Assembly: GCA_030595485.1 (NCBI GenBank)
Contig: JAUVDE010000243.1
Location: 1 to 5,677, forward strand
DNA from: Draconibacterium sp.
GTDB taxonomy: Bacteria; Bacteroidota; Bacteroidia; Bacteroidales; Prolixibacteraceae
Direction of reading: 5' to 3'
DNA: 5,677 bases
Shown: in pieces, positions 1 through 4,676 of the stretch
Position numbering within the stretch: the stretch's first letter is position 1
Layout: every line of letters starts with the position of its first letter
Position numbers and translations under genes: made by a program
The notes under the pieces: generated by a model
The model's database searches: none
What the model saw: only the letters and a program-made list of their open reading frames with translations
What the model was told of the DNA's origin: nothing

Positions 1-228
1 TACTTCCTCAACAAAATGTGGGGTAACCGGAAGGAAATATATTTTATCGGCAATATTCTCCGATGTTTGAATGGTAGCAATATTTGGGTTGATAAGAACG
101 GTTTCTACACCCTCTTCTTTCAGTGCCTTTAGTGCTTGCGAACCTGAGTAATCAAATTCACCGGCCTCTCCAATTTTTAGGGCTCCCGAACCAAGAACTA
201 TCGCTTTTTTAATATGTGTTTCTATCAT
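1..228 (-). CDS. carB: Carbamoyl-phosphate synthase large subunit, N-terminal fragment
   Basis: This is the first 76 codons of carB, cut by the left edge of the window (its C-terminal part lies outside). The large subunit uses ammonia delivered by CarA, bicarbonate and two ATP to make carbamoyl phosphate in the cytoplasm, feeding pyrimidine and arginine synthesis. The visible part is the start of the pre-ATP-grasp domain: a beta strand and glycine loop VLGSGALKIGEAGEFDYSGS (residues 11-30), then QALKALKEEG and a LINPNIATIQTSE segment (45-57). E. coli CarB has GAGPIVIGQACEFDYSGAQ at this place; the GSGALKIGEAGEF form is one I associate with Bacteroidota. The ATG at 228 is the only start close to the conserved block. 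It lies 93 bp downstream of the carA stop, so carA and carB are probably cotranscribed, with the double-hairpin element between them. Confidence 0.95.
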   Translation of the reverse strand, partial: MIETHIKKAIVLGSGALKIGEAGEFDYSGSQALKALKEEGVETVLINPNIATIQTSENIADKIYFLPVTPHFVEEV

Positions 229-246
229 GATGATTTGTTATATTAG

Positions 247-318
247 AAGCCCCACCTAACCTCCCCGGAGGGGAGGAACACTCCTCTCTCCTTTGGAGAG
301 AGGTTGGGAGAGAGGCTT
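247..318. repeat. Double-hairpin dispersed-repeat-type element between carA and carB
   Basis: This GC-rich block stands out sharply from its AT-rich surroundings. It contains two adjacent hairpins: a 7-bp stem CCTCCCC/GGGGAGG (260-266 with 270-276, loop GGA) and a 9-bp stem CCTCTCTCC/GGAGAGAGG (283-291 with 295-303, loop TTT). The outer ends can also pair: AAGCC (247-251) with GGCTT (314-318), and AACC (258-261) with GGTT (302-305, in competition with the inner stems). The whole therefore folds as a two-armed structure on a basal stem. This resembles REP/BIME-like intergenic elements common in Bacteroidota genomes. It lies in the transcribed carA-carB gap, so it could also act as an RNA processing or stability element. 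It has no second copy in this window, so its repeat nature is inferred from form. Confidence 0.6.
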
Positions 319-321
319 TCT

Positions 322-1401
322 TTATTTTTTATTTTCTATTACATTTTTCATAAACTCATCGAATAAAAATTCGGTGTCTGTTGGACCACTCGATGCTTCC
401 GGGTGAAACTGTGTTGAGAAGAATGGCAAGGTTTTGTGCTTAATTCCTTCGTTAGTTTCGTCATTAACGTTGGTGAAAAGTGCCTCCCAACCTTCAGGTA
501 AAGTTTCGGTTTGTACAGCAAAACCATGATTCTGCGAAGTAATGTAACATTTGTTAGTTCCTTCTAATAAAACAGGTTGGTTGTGGCTGCGGTGACCATA
601 TTTTAATTTGTATGTTTCGGCTCCGGCAGCACGTGCCAAAAGTTGGTTACCTAAACAAATTCCCATAATTGGTATTTCCTTATTAATTGTCGATTTTATA
701 TAATCAACAGTTACATCACACATGGCAGGGTCGCCCGGTCCGTTGGAAATAAATACACCATCAAATTCCTCGTTTGTAAAATCGTAATCCCACGGAACAC
801 GGACAACAGTAGCACCGCGGTCAATTAAACAACGCATAATATTGTTTTTAACCCCACAATCTATCAATACAATTTTATGCTCACCATCACCGTAAACCTC
901 ACGTTCTTTGCAACTTGCAACTGCTACAAGATTCTCCACATTGGGGTCGTAAAAATCAATTTCCTCGCCAAATTCAATTTTACCAAGCATCGAACCTTTC
1001 TCACGTAAAATTTTCGTTAAGGCTCGCGTGTCAATATCAAAAAGTCCCGGAACATTGTATTCTTTTAACCAATCGCTCAAACTTTTTTCAGCATTCCAAT
1101 GACTGAATTCAAACGAATAATCGGAGATAATTAAACCCGTAATATGCAGTTTATGCGACTCGTAATACTTATGAATTCCATTTTCTTTTTTGTCGAAAGG
1201 AACCCCATAGTTTCCAATCATTGGGTAAGTCGACACCAATATCTGACCTGTATACGATGGGTCGGTCAAACTTTCCGGGTAGCCCGTCATTGCAGTATAA
1301 AACACTACTTCACCTGCCGCAGCTGTTTCACTTCCAAACGATTTACCATTAAAAACGGTTCCGTCTTCAAGAATTAATTTTGCCTGTTTTACTTTTAACA
1401 T
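322..1401 (-). CDS. carA: Carbamoyl-phosphate synthase small (glutamine amidotransferase) subunit
   Basis: CarA hydrolyses glutamine and passes ammonia to CarB. The protein has 359 residues, slightly shorter than the E. coli subunit (about 380). The N-terminal CPSase small-chain domain covers about residues 5-140 (LEDGTVFNG, GEVVFYTAMTGYPESLTDPSY, DIDTRALTKILREKG). The class I glutamine amidotransferase domain covers about 175-355. It shows SNGPGDP at 219-225, the nucleophile elbow GICLG with Cys249, and QFHPE with His333 and Glu335 completing the triad. E. coli has GHQ after the elbow, while this protein has GNQ (Asn252); I believe this is usual in Bacteroidota and not a defect. The start at 1401 gives the expected MLKVKQAKLILEDG opening. 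The gene is divergent from argR and preceded by a leader with a terminator-like hairpin (1419-1460). The product is probably cotranscribed with carB. Confidence 0.97.
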   Translation of the reverse strand: MLKVKQAKLILEDGTVFNGKSFGSETAAAGEVVFYTAMTGYPESLTDPSYTGQILVSTYPMIGNYGVPFDKKENGIHKYYESHKLHITGLIISDYSFEFSHWNAEKSLSDWLKEYNVPGLFDIDTRALTKILREKGSMLGKIEFGEEIDFYDPNVENLVAVASCKEREVYGDGEHKIVLIDCGVKNNIMRCLIDRGATVVRVPWDYDFTNEEFDGVFISNGPGDPAMCDVTVDYIKSTINKEIPIMGICLGNQLLARAAGAETYKLKYGHRSHNQPVLLEGTNKCYITSQNHGFAVQTETLPEGWEALFTNVNDETNEGIKHKTLPFFSTQFHPEASSGPTDTEFLFDEFMKNVIENKK

Positions 1402-1416
1402 ATTCCGGTAATTGTA

Positions 1417-1458
1417 TTAAAAAAAATGCGATAGCCCTATCAAATAGTTCCATCGCAT
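1417..1458 (-). CDS. Possible 13-codon leader peptide overlapping the carA attenuator
   Basis: This is a very short frame, MRWNYLIGLSHFF followed by TAA, read toward carA and ending 15 bases before its start codon. Its start codon lies in the left arm of the hairpin at 1424-1460 and its stop falls at the end of the U8 tract, so a translating ribosome would melt the hairpin. I see no clear ribosome binding site, which means little in Bacteroidota. No function is recognised. It may be accidental, since frames of this length arise easily by chance; only its exact fit to the hairpin makes it worth recording. Confidence 0.22.
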   Translation of the reverse strand: MRWNYLIGLSHFF

Positions 1459-1460
1459 TT
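1419..1460 (-). terminator. Terminator-like hairpin with U8 tract in the carA leader (putative attenuator)
   Basis: Read on the minus strand, AAATGCGAT (1460-1452) pairs with ATCGCATTT (1432-1424) over 9 bp, and the run of eight T continues to 1419. Inside is a small second stem CTAT/ATAG (1447-1444 with 1440-1437, loop TTG). The same ATAG can instead pair with the CTAT on its other side (ATAGGGCTAT), so two alternative folds exist. A hairpin followed directly by U8 has the form of a Rho-independent terminator. It sits between the probable carA promoter and the carA start, ending 17 bases before the ATG, so it would act as an attenuator and not as the end of another gene. On the plus strand the same palindrome is followed only by a broken T-rich stretch. 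Confidence 0.6.
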
Positions 1461-1469
1461 CTTATTATC

Positions 1470-1520
1470 TTATTTTCTTATTCCAATACACTTTGTGTCC
1501 CATAAAAAGGATAAAATCAT
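1470..1520 (-). CDS. Possible 16-codon leader ORF upstream of carA
   Basis: This short frame reads MILSFLWDTKCIGIRK then TAA and begins about 17 bases after the expected transcription start of carA. It ends 11 bases before the second mini-ORF. A small hairpin ACAC-AAA-GTGT (1498-1488) lies within it. There is no run of arginine or other diagnostic codons, and I do not recognise the peptide. It is recorded because it fills the leader just ahead of the attenuator; it may well be a chance frame. Confidence 0.18.
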   Translation of the reverse strand: MILSFLWDTKCIGIRK

Positions 1521-1542
1521 GATGCTAAAATCATTATCGATG

Positions 1543-1550
1543 CAAAAATA
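1543..1550 (-). promoter_or_regulatory. Probable carA promoter -7 element
   Basis: The minus strand reads TATTTTTG (1550-1543), a full match to the Bacteroidota -7 consensus TAnnTTTG. No convincing TTTG -33 element is seen 18-21 bases further upstream (around 1569-1575). Transcription would start near 1537, giving a leader of about 135 bases that contains the hairpin at 1419-1460. The ten bases TATTTTTGCA are identical to those of the argR promoter on the other strand. Confidence 0.5.
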
Positions 1551-1573
1551 GTAAATATTCTGAAATTATAAGC

Positions 1574-1602
1574 TTGCGTTTCGAATAAAATGTATATTTT
1601 TG
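1574..1602 (+). promoter_or_regulatory. Probable argR promoter
   Basis: The -7 element TATTTTTG (1595-1602) fits the Bacteroidota consensus TAnnTTTG fully. A TTG at 1574-1576 lies 18 bases upstream and can serve as a short -33 element. Transcription would begin near 1608-1610, just ahead of the ATG codons at 1611 and 1626. The ATG at 1590 would then lie inside the promoter, not in the mRNA. The first ARG box covers the -7 element, so ArgR bound there would block RNA polymerase. Confidence 0.6.
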
Positions 1603-1606
1603 CACT
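1589..1606. promoter_or_regulatory. ARG box 1 (weaker ArgR operator) over the argR -7 element
   Basis: AATGTATATTTTTGCACT agrees with the E. coli ARG-box consensus AATGAATAATTATTCATT at 13 of 18 positions by eye. It covers the -7 element and ends 3 bases before ARG box 2, which is the canonical gap between paired ARG boxes bound by one ArgR hexamer. Taken alone it would be unconvincing in AT-rich DNA; the spacing and place raise confidence. Confidence 0.55.
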
Positions 1607-1609
1607 ACA

Positions 1610-1627
1610 AATGAATATTTATTCAAT
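1610..1627. promoter_or_regulatory. ARG box 2 (strong ArgR operator) at the argR start
   Basis: AATGAATATTTATTCAAT matches the ARG-box consensus at 16 of 18 positions, and its core TGAATA-TT-TATTCA (1612-1625) is a perfect inverted repeat. It lies over the expected transcription start and runs into the probable argR start codon at 1626. This position suits direct repression, so argR and the genes after it are probably autoregulated by arginine-bound ArgR. Confidence 0.75.
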
Positions 1628-2105
1628 GAAGAATAAAGTACAACGACAACTTGAAATCAGAAAAATAATTCAGAAAGGCAACATTCACAGCCAGGAAGAA
1701 TTGTTAACTGAGTTAAAACATAAAGGTTTTGAATTAACGCAGGCAACTTTGTCGCGCGACCTAAAAGTGTTGCAAGTGGCAAAAACCACGCACCCGGCAA
1801 AAGGATATGTTTATACCATTCATAAAAACGGACACAGTGAACCGACACCTGCACAAAACCGGGTAAACTATTTAGCCGACGGATTTCAGGGAATACAATT
1901 TTCGGGGAATTTGGCAGTAGTAAAAACCATACCCGGTTATGCAAGTAGCATTGCAGCAGTTATTGACCAAACAAGTCCGTGGGAAATTATCGGCACGGTT
2001 GCCGGCGACGACACTATATTAATTATACAACGAGAAGGGATATCGAAAAACGATTTAGTGGCAGCATTAGTAACAATAATGCCTAAACTTAAAGGTAGAA
2101 TTTAA
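1626..2105 (+). CDS. argR: Arginine repressor ArgR
   Basis: ArgR is a hexameric DNA-binding protein that uses arginine as co-repressor and controls arginine synthesis genes. From the ATG at 1626 the protein has 159 residues, near the usual 150-157. The N-terminal winged helix covers about residues 4-66, with IHSQEELLTEL (20-30) and the recognition helix TQATLSRDLK (38-47). The C-terminal domain for arginine binding and oligomerisation covers about 85-157. It shows GYASSIAAVID (104-114) and GTVAGDDT (123-130), where Asp128-Asp129 are the expected arginine ligands. The frame is open to ATGs at 1611 and 1590, but 1590 lies inside the promoter and 1611 would leave almost no leader. MKNKVQRQLEIR is also the natural start of the winged helix. 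It is the first gene of the plus-strand cluster, 9 bases ahead of the GNAT gene, and probably represses itself through the boxes at 1589-1627. Confidence 0.95.
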   Translation: MKNKVQRQLEIRKIIQKGNIHSQEELLTELKHKGFELTQATLSRDLKVLQVAKTTHPAKGYVYTIHKNGHSEPTPAQNRVNYLADGFQGIQFSGNLAVVKTIPGYASSIAAVIDQTSPWEIIGTVAGDDTILIIQREGISKNDLVAALVTIMPKLKGRI

Positions 2106-2114
2106 TTCGAGGGG

Positions 2115-2810
2115 ATGAAGGACTTAAGAGATATAGAAGTTATAGTTGCCAGTGTACAACACATAAAATACATCGACGACATTAACAATACCATTGATAT
2201 TGCCTCGAAAGAACGGGGAACAGGTATTGCGCGCAGGTCGTTCGAATACCTTAAGGAAAAAATGGAAGCCGGGAAAGCAGTAATTGCTTTAGAGAAAGAT
2301 AAATTTGCTGGTTTTTGTTATATAGAAGCATGGCAGGAAAAAGGTTTTGTGGCAAATTCCGGTTTAATCGTTGTTGAAAAATACCGTGGAATTGGACTAG
2401 CTAAAGAAATAAAAAAAGAGGCTTTTCGATTGTCGCGTAAACGTTACCCCAAGTCAAAAATATTTGGACTAACCACCGGACTTGCGGTTATGAAAATAAA
2501 CCACGAACTGGGTTATCGTCCGGTAACATTTTCGGAATTAACCGACGATGATATGTTTTGGAAAGGTTGCACCGGTTGCATAAATCACGATATATTGGAG
2601 CGTACCGGTCGTACAAAATGTTTATGTACCGGAATGTTATACAACCCCGAGTGGGAAAAACCCGATTTTAAAAGTGTAAACGGAATTAAAAAACGAAGTT
2701 TATTGGAAACCATTAAAGGTTTAAACCCGGTTGGCGGAAAAAAGAAAAAGGGATTATTGAACTTTAAAAAAAATGTAAAATCATGGATTGGTGCTATTCT
2801 TCCTTTTTAA
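2115..2810 (+). CDS. GNAT-family acyltransferase, candidate N-acylglutamate synthase (ArgA-like)
   Basis: This 231-residue protein has a GNAT fold in about its first 140 residues. Motif A, which binds acyl-CoA, is seen at about 83-103 (GLIVVEKYRGIGLAKEIKKE, with the G92-x-G94 turn), and a later NHELGYRPV segment (129-137) closes the domain. After it come four cysteines (C152, C155, C169, C171) in the pattern CxxC-x13-CxC around a conserved-looking NHDILERTGR stretch, which suggests a metal site. The tail is very lysine-rich (about 190-222) and ends hydrophobic (WIGAILPF). Its place between argR and argG, 9 bases after argR, recalls GNAT genes in Bacteroides arginine clusters. Some of those species use N-succinylated intermediates, so the inferred job is acylation of glutamate, with acetyl- or succinyl-CoA undecided. 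Family membership is clear; the substrate is inferred from context only. Confidence 0.85.
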   Translation: MKDLRDIEVIVASVQHIKYIDDINNTIDIASKERGTGIARRSFEYLKEKMEAGKAVIALEKDKFAGFCYIEAWQEKGFVANSGLIVVEKYRGIGLAKEIKKEAFRLSRKRYPKSKIFGLTTGLAVMKINHELGYRPVTFSELTDDDMFWKGCTGCINHDILERTGRTKCLCTGMLYNPEWEKPDFKSVNGIKKRSLLETIKGLNPVGGKKKKGLLNFKKNVKSWIGAILPF

Positions 2811-2826
2811 CAGGAAAAATAGCATC
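2790..2826 (+). terminator. Strong stem-loop over the GNAT stop codon
   Basis: TGCTATTCTTCCT (2792-2804) pairs with AGGAAAAATAGCA (2812-2824) with a single mismatch (C2799/A2817) and a 7-base loop. One G-U and one G-C pair extend the stem at its base (2790-2791 with 2825-2826). The stem begins in the last codons of the GNAT gene and its loop contains the stop codon. No T run follows, so it is an imperfect Rho-independent terminator. It could be a partial terminator, an RNA end-protecting hairpin, or a device that lowers expression of argG relative to argR. Confidence 0.45.
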
Positions 2827-2834
2827 TATACTCA

Positions 2835-2996
2835 ATGCAGATAGGTTTTCGGGAAATTAGGTTTAGTTATTTTTATTCACAACAAAGCAAAAAACTGTGG
2901 TGTAACAGGTTACTGCAATGTTTTTTTAATGAAGGTGTGGATAAAAAGCACAAGCATAAAAACCGAAAAGCTATTTGGTTTGAGTATATTAATTAA
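2835..2996 (+). CDS. Small ORF of 53 codons ahead of argG, doubtful
   Basis: An open frame starting MQIGFREIRFSYFY and ending FEYIN fills most of the 198-base gap between the GNAT gene and argG, stopping 12 bases before the argG ATG. The peptide is basic with a KKHKHKNRK stretch (37-45), has no signal peptide or membrane segment, and I do not recognise it. Its arginine codons are AGG, AGG, CGG and CGA, whereas argG mostly uses CGT and CGC, which speaks against a real gene. It overlaps the imperfect palindrome at 2889-2926. Most likely it is a chance frame or a leader region. Confidence 0.2.
   Translation: MQIGFREIRFSYFYSQQSKKLWCNRLLQCFFNEGVDKKHKHKNRKAIWFEYIN
2889..2926. promoter_or_regulatory. 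Imperfect palindrome in the argG upstream region
   Basis: AAAAAAC (2889-2895) mirrors GTTTTTT (2920-2926), and at the centre GTAAC (2902-2906) mirrors GTTAC (2909-2913) with two bases between, all sharing one axis. The middle matches only at TG/CA. It could be an operator or a weak hairpin followed by T's. About 10 bases upstream, GTTATTTTTATTCA (2866-2879) has a half-match to an ARG box with a good right half. No clear TAnnTTTG promoter is visible for argG, so its expression may depend on readthrough from argR. Confidence 0.22.
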
Positions 2997-3008
2997 GATA
3001 TTGGAATA

Positions 3009-4202
3009 ATGAGCAAAAAATTAGTTTTAGCATTTAGCGGAGGATTAGATACCTCGTTTTGCGTAAAGTATTTAACAGAAGAAAAAGGCTACGATGTTTA
3101 CACGGCAATTGCCAATACCGGTGGTTTTTCTGACGAAGAACTAAAAACCATTGAAGAACGCGCACTTGCATTGGGAGCCGTTGAGCACGTTACACTCGAC
3201 GTTACCGAAGAATACTACGAAAAAAGTATTCGCTATATGGTTTTCGGAAATATTTTGAGAAACAACACTTACCCTATTTCAGTAAGTTCCGAGCGCGCTT
3301 TTCAGGCAATTGCAACTATTAATTATGCGAAAGAAATTGGCGCAAAATATATTGCCCACGGAAGTACCGGTGCCGGAAACGACCAAATTCGTTTCGACCT
3401 AACTTTTCAGGTACTAGCTCCCGAAATTGAAATTATTACGCCAACCCGCGACATGCTTTTAACACGTCAATACGAAATTGACTATTTAAAAAAATACGGG
3501 TTCGAGGCTGATTTCACAAAAATGGAATATTCCATTAACCAAGGACTTTGGGGAACTAGTGTCGGCGGAAAAGAAACGCTAACTACAAACAAGAATTTAC
3601 CTGAATCAGCTTACCCAAGTCAATTGGAAGCTACCGAAGAAAAAACCATTGAGTTAGGTTTTGAAAAAGGCGAATTAATTTCGTTGGATGGGGAGTTCTA
3701 CGAAAACGGACCAGATGTTATTCGTGCACTGGAAGCAGTTGCATCGAAATATGCCATTGGTCGCGACACTCACGTTGGCGATACAATTATTGGAATTAAA
3801 GGACGCGTTGGTTTCGAAGCCGCCGCGCCACTTATTACCATAAAAGCACACCATTTATTAGAAAAACACACGCTTACCAAATGGCAAGGCTACTGGAAAG
3901 AGCAACTTGCAAACTGGTACGGAATGTTCCTGCACGAAGCGATGTATCAGGAACCGGTGATGCGTAACATTGAAGATTTCCTTGAATCGACCCAGGAAAA
4001 TGTAACTGGTAAAGTAATTGTAAAACTTAAACCTTATCATTTCGAATTGGTGGGAATTGAATCGGAACACGATTTAATGAACTCTGGTTTTGGACAATAT
4101 GGAGAAACTGTTGAAGCATGGACTGCCGACGACATTAAAGGATTTACCAAAATCATGTCGAATTCATTAAAAATATACAACTCGGTTAATGGGAATCTTT
4201 AG
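3009..4202 (+). CDS. argG: Argininosuccinate synthase
   Basis: ArgG joins citrulline and aspartate at the cost of ATP (to AMP and pyrophosphate) to give argininosuccinate, the penultimate step of arginine synthesis. The 397-residue length is normal for the family. The N-terminal ATP-pyrophosphatase domain has the SGGLDTS loop at 10-16. The substrate-binding motifs follow: TYPISVSSER (87-96), HGSTGAGNDQIRFD (117-130) and YSINQGLWG (174-182). The C-terminal half contains GRVGFEAAAP (265-274) and the tail helix expected for the tetramer. Many bacteria have GCTGKGNDQ where this protein has GSTGAGNDQ; I believe the latter is normal for Bacteroidota. It lies 198 bases after the GNAT gene, a larger gap than between argR and GNAT, so it may have extra control. 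The downstream neighbour argC is separated from it by the four-helix-bundle cassette. Confidence 0.98.
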   Translation: MSKKLVLAFSGGLDTSFCVKYLTEEKGYDVYTAIANTGGFSDEELKTIEERALALGAVEHVTLDVTEEYYEKSIRYMVFGNILRNNTYPISVSSERAFQAIATINYAKEIGAKYIAHGSTGAGNDQIRFDLTFQVLAPEIEIITPTRDMLLTRQYEIDYLKKYGFEADFTKMEYSINQGLWGTSVGGKETLTTNKNLPESAYPSQLEATEEKTIELGFEKGELISLDGEFYENGPDVIRALEAVASKYAIGRDTHVGDTIIGIKGRVGFEAAAPLITIKAHHLLEKHTLTKWQGYWKEQLANWYGMFLHEAMYQEPVMRNIEDFLESTQENVTGKVIVKLKPYHFELVGIESEHDLMNSGFGQYGETVEAWTADDIKGFTKIMSNSLKIYNSVNGNL

Positions 4203-4244
4203 AATGTCGATTAACGAATGATGAATACTGATTAACGAACGGTA
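4203..4244 (+). repeat. Two tandem 21-bp repeats with GATTAACGAA core, left of the four-helix-bundle gene
   Basis: Immediately after the argG stop, a 21-base unit is repeated twice (4203-4223 and 4224-4244), identical at 15 of 21 positions by eye. Both contain GATTAACGAA (4209-4218 and 4230-4239). The inverse of this core, ATCGTTAATC, occurs twice on the other side of the next gene. The paired arrangement suggests the boundary of an inserted cassette. Confidence 0.65.
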
Positions 4245-4254
4245 AAAAAGAATT

Positions 4255-4620
4255 ATGAATAAATATGATTTGGAAGAAAGGTTAATATGGTTTTCTGTTC
4301 GAATTATAGAATTATCTCAATCCATGCAGGAATCATTTGCAGGAAGTCATTTGAGTAAACAAATTATTCGTTCGGCGACATCAGCAGCATTAAATTATGG
4401 CGAAGCACAAAGTGCAGAATCACCAAGAGATTTTATTCATAAAATGGGAATTTGCCTTAAGGAACTTCGTGAGACTTTCATAAATGCTAAAATCATAAAA
4501 TACGGGAAACTTTCTAGCAATGAAAAATTGCTGAATACGTGTTTTTTGGAAAACAATGAGCTGATTTCAATTTTTGTAAAAAGCATTGAAACAGCAAAGA
4601 ATAATAACAGTAAAAAATAA
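4255..4620 (+). CDS. Four-helix-bundle protein (23S rRNA intervening-sequence type)
   Basis: The 121-residue protein belongs to the family of small all-helical proteins first found in intervening sequences of 23S rRNA genes (S23/TIGR02436 type), whose members form homo-oligomeric helical bundles. Telling residues are L33-x-x-Q36-I-x-R39-S40 and S43 to N47, followed by Y-G-E50-A51-Q, then DFIHKMGICLKELRET (59-74), where the third helix begins. The positive and hydrophobic pattern fits a nucleic-acid-binding surface, but the cellular role of the stand-alone members is unknown. Its relative Avd works in diversity-generating retroelements, but no reverse transcriptase or variable repeat is near. 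The gene sits in the argG-argC gap with 52 bases before and 56 after, flanked by inverted repeat pairs. It has no evident role in arginine synthesis, so it is probably an inserted passenger transcribed with the operon. Confidence 0.9.
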   Translation: MNKYDLEERLIWFSVRIIELSQSMQESFAGSHLSKQIIRSATSAALNYGEAQSAESPRDFIHKMGICLKELRETFINAKIIKYGKLSSNEKLLNTCFLENNELISIFVKSIETAKNNNSKK

Positions 4621-4650
4621 AAATATATGTACATAATTCTGAAATCAAAA

Positions 4651-4674
4651 ATCGTTAATCTTCAATCGTTAATC
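4651..4674 (-). repeat. Two ATCGTTAATC repeats right of the four-helix-bundle gene
   Basis: ATCGTTAATC occurs at 4651-4660 and 4665-4674, separated by four bases. It is the reverse complement of GATTAACGAT and so matches the left-hand repeats in inverted orientation (9 of 10 bases). The array ends 2 bases before the argC start codon. Left and right arrays thus bracket the four-helix-bundle gene. Confidence 0.65.
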
Positions 4675-4676
4675 GT

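Noticed and set aside
915..1377. Two plus-strand frames of 63 and 77 codons (915-1106 and 1144-1377)
   Set aside because: They lie wholly antisense to carA, have no family features, and are explained as shadows of its coding sequence.
1657..1944. Minus-strand frame of 95 codons
   Set aside because: Antisense to argR, whose protein is clearly recognised; the translation shows no domain or sensible composition.
3858..4070. Minus-strand frame of 70 codons
   Set aside because: Antisense shadow of the highly conserved C-terminal part of argG.
4222..4235. ARG-box-like TGAATACTGATTAA in the left repeat array
   Set aside because: 11 of 14 matches, but it is far from any gene start that it could control and is explained by the 21-bp repeats with their GATTAACGAA core.
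4255..4620. Four-helix-bundle protein as an Avd subunit of a diversity-generating retroelement
   Set aside because: No reverse transcriptase, template repeat or variable repeat is present in the window; the sequence fits the S23 intervening-sequence type better.
4437..4634. Minus-strand frame of 65 codons with a hydrophobic start (MYIYFYFLLLLFF)
   Set aside because: It looks like a membrane peptide, but this comes from the A-rich lysine and asparagine codons at the end of the four-helix-bundle gene read in reverse.
4203..4674. GATTAACGA repeats as a CRISPR array
   Set aside because: Only two short copies on each side, no uniform spacers, and a protein gene lies between them.
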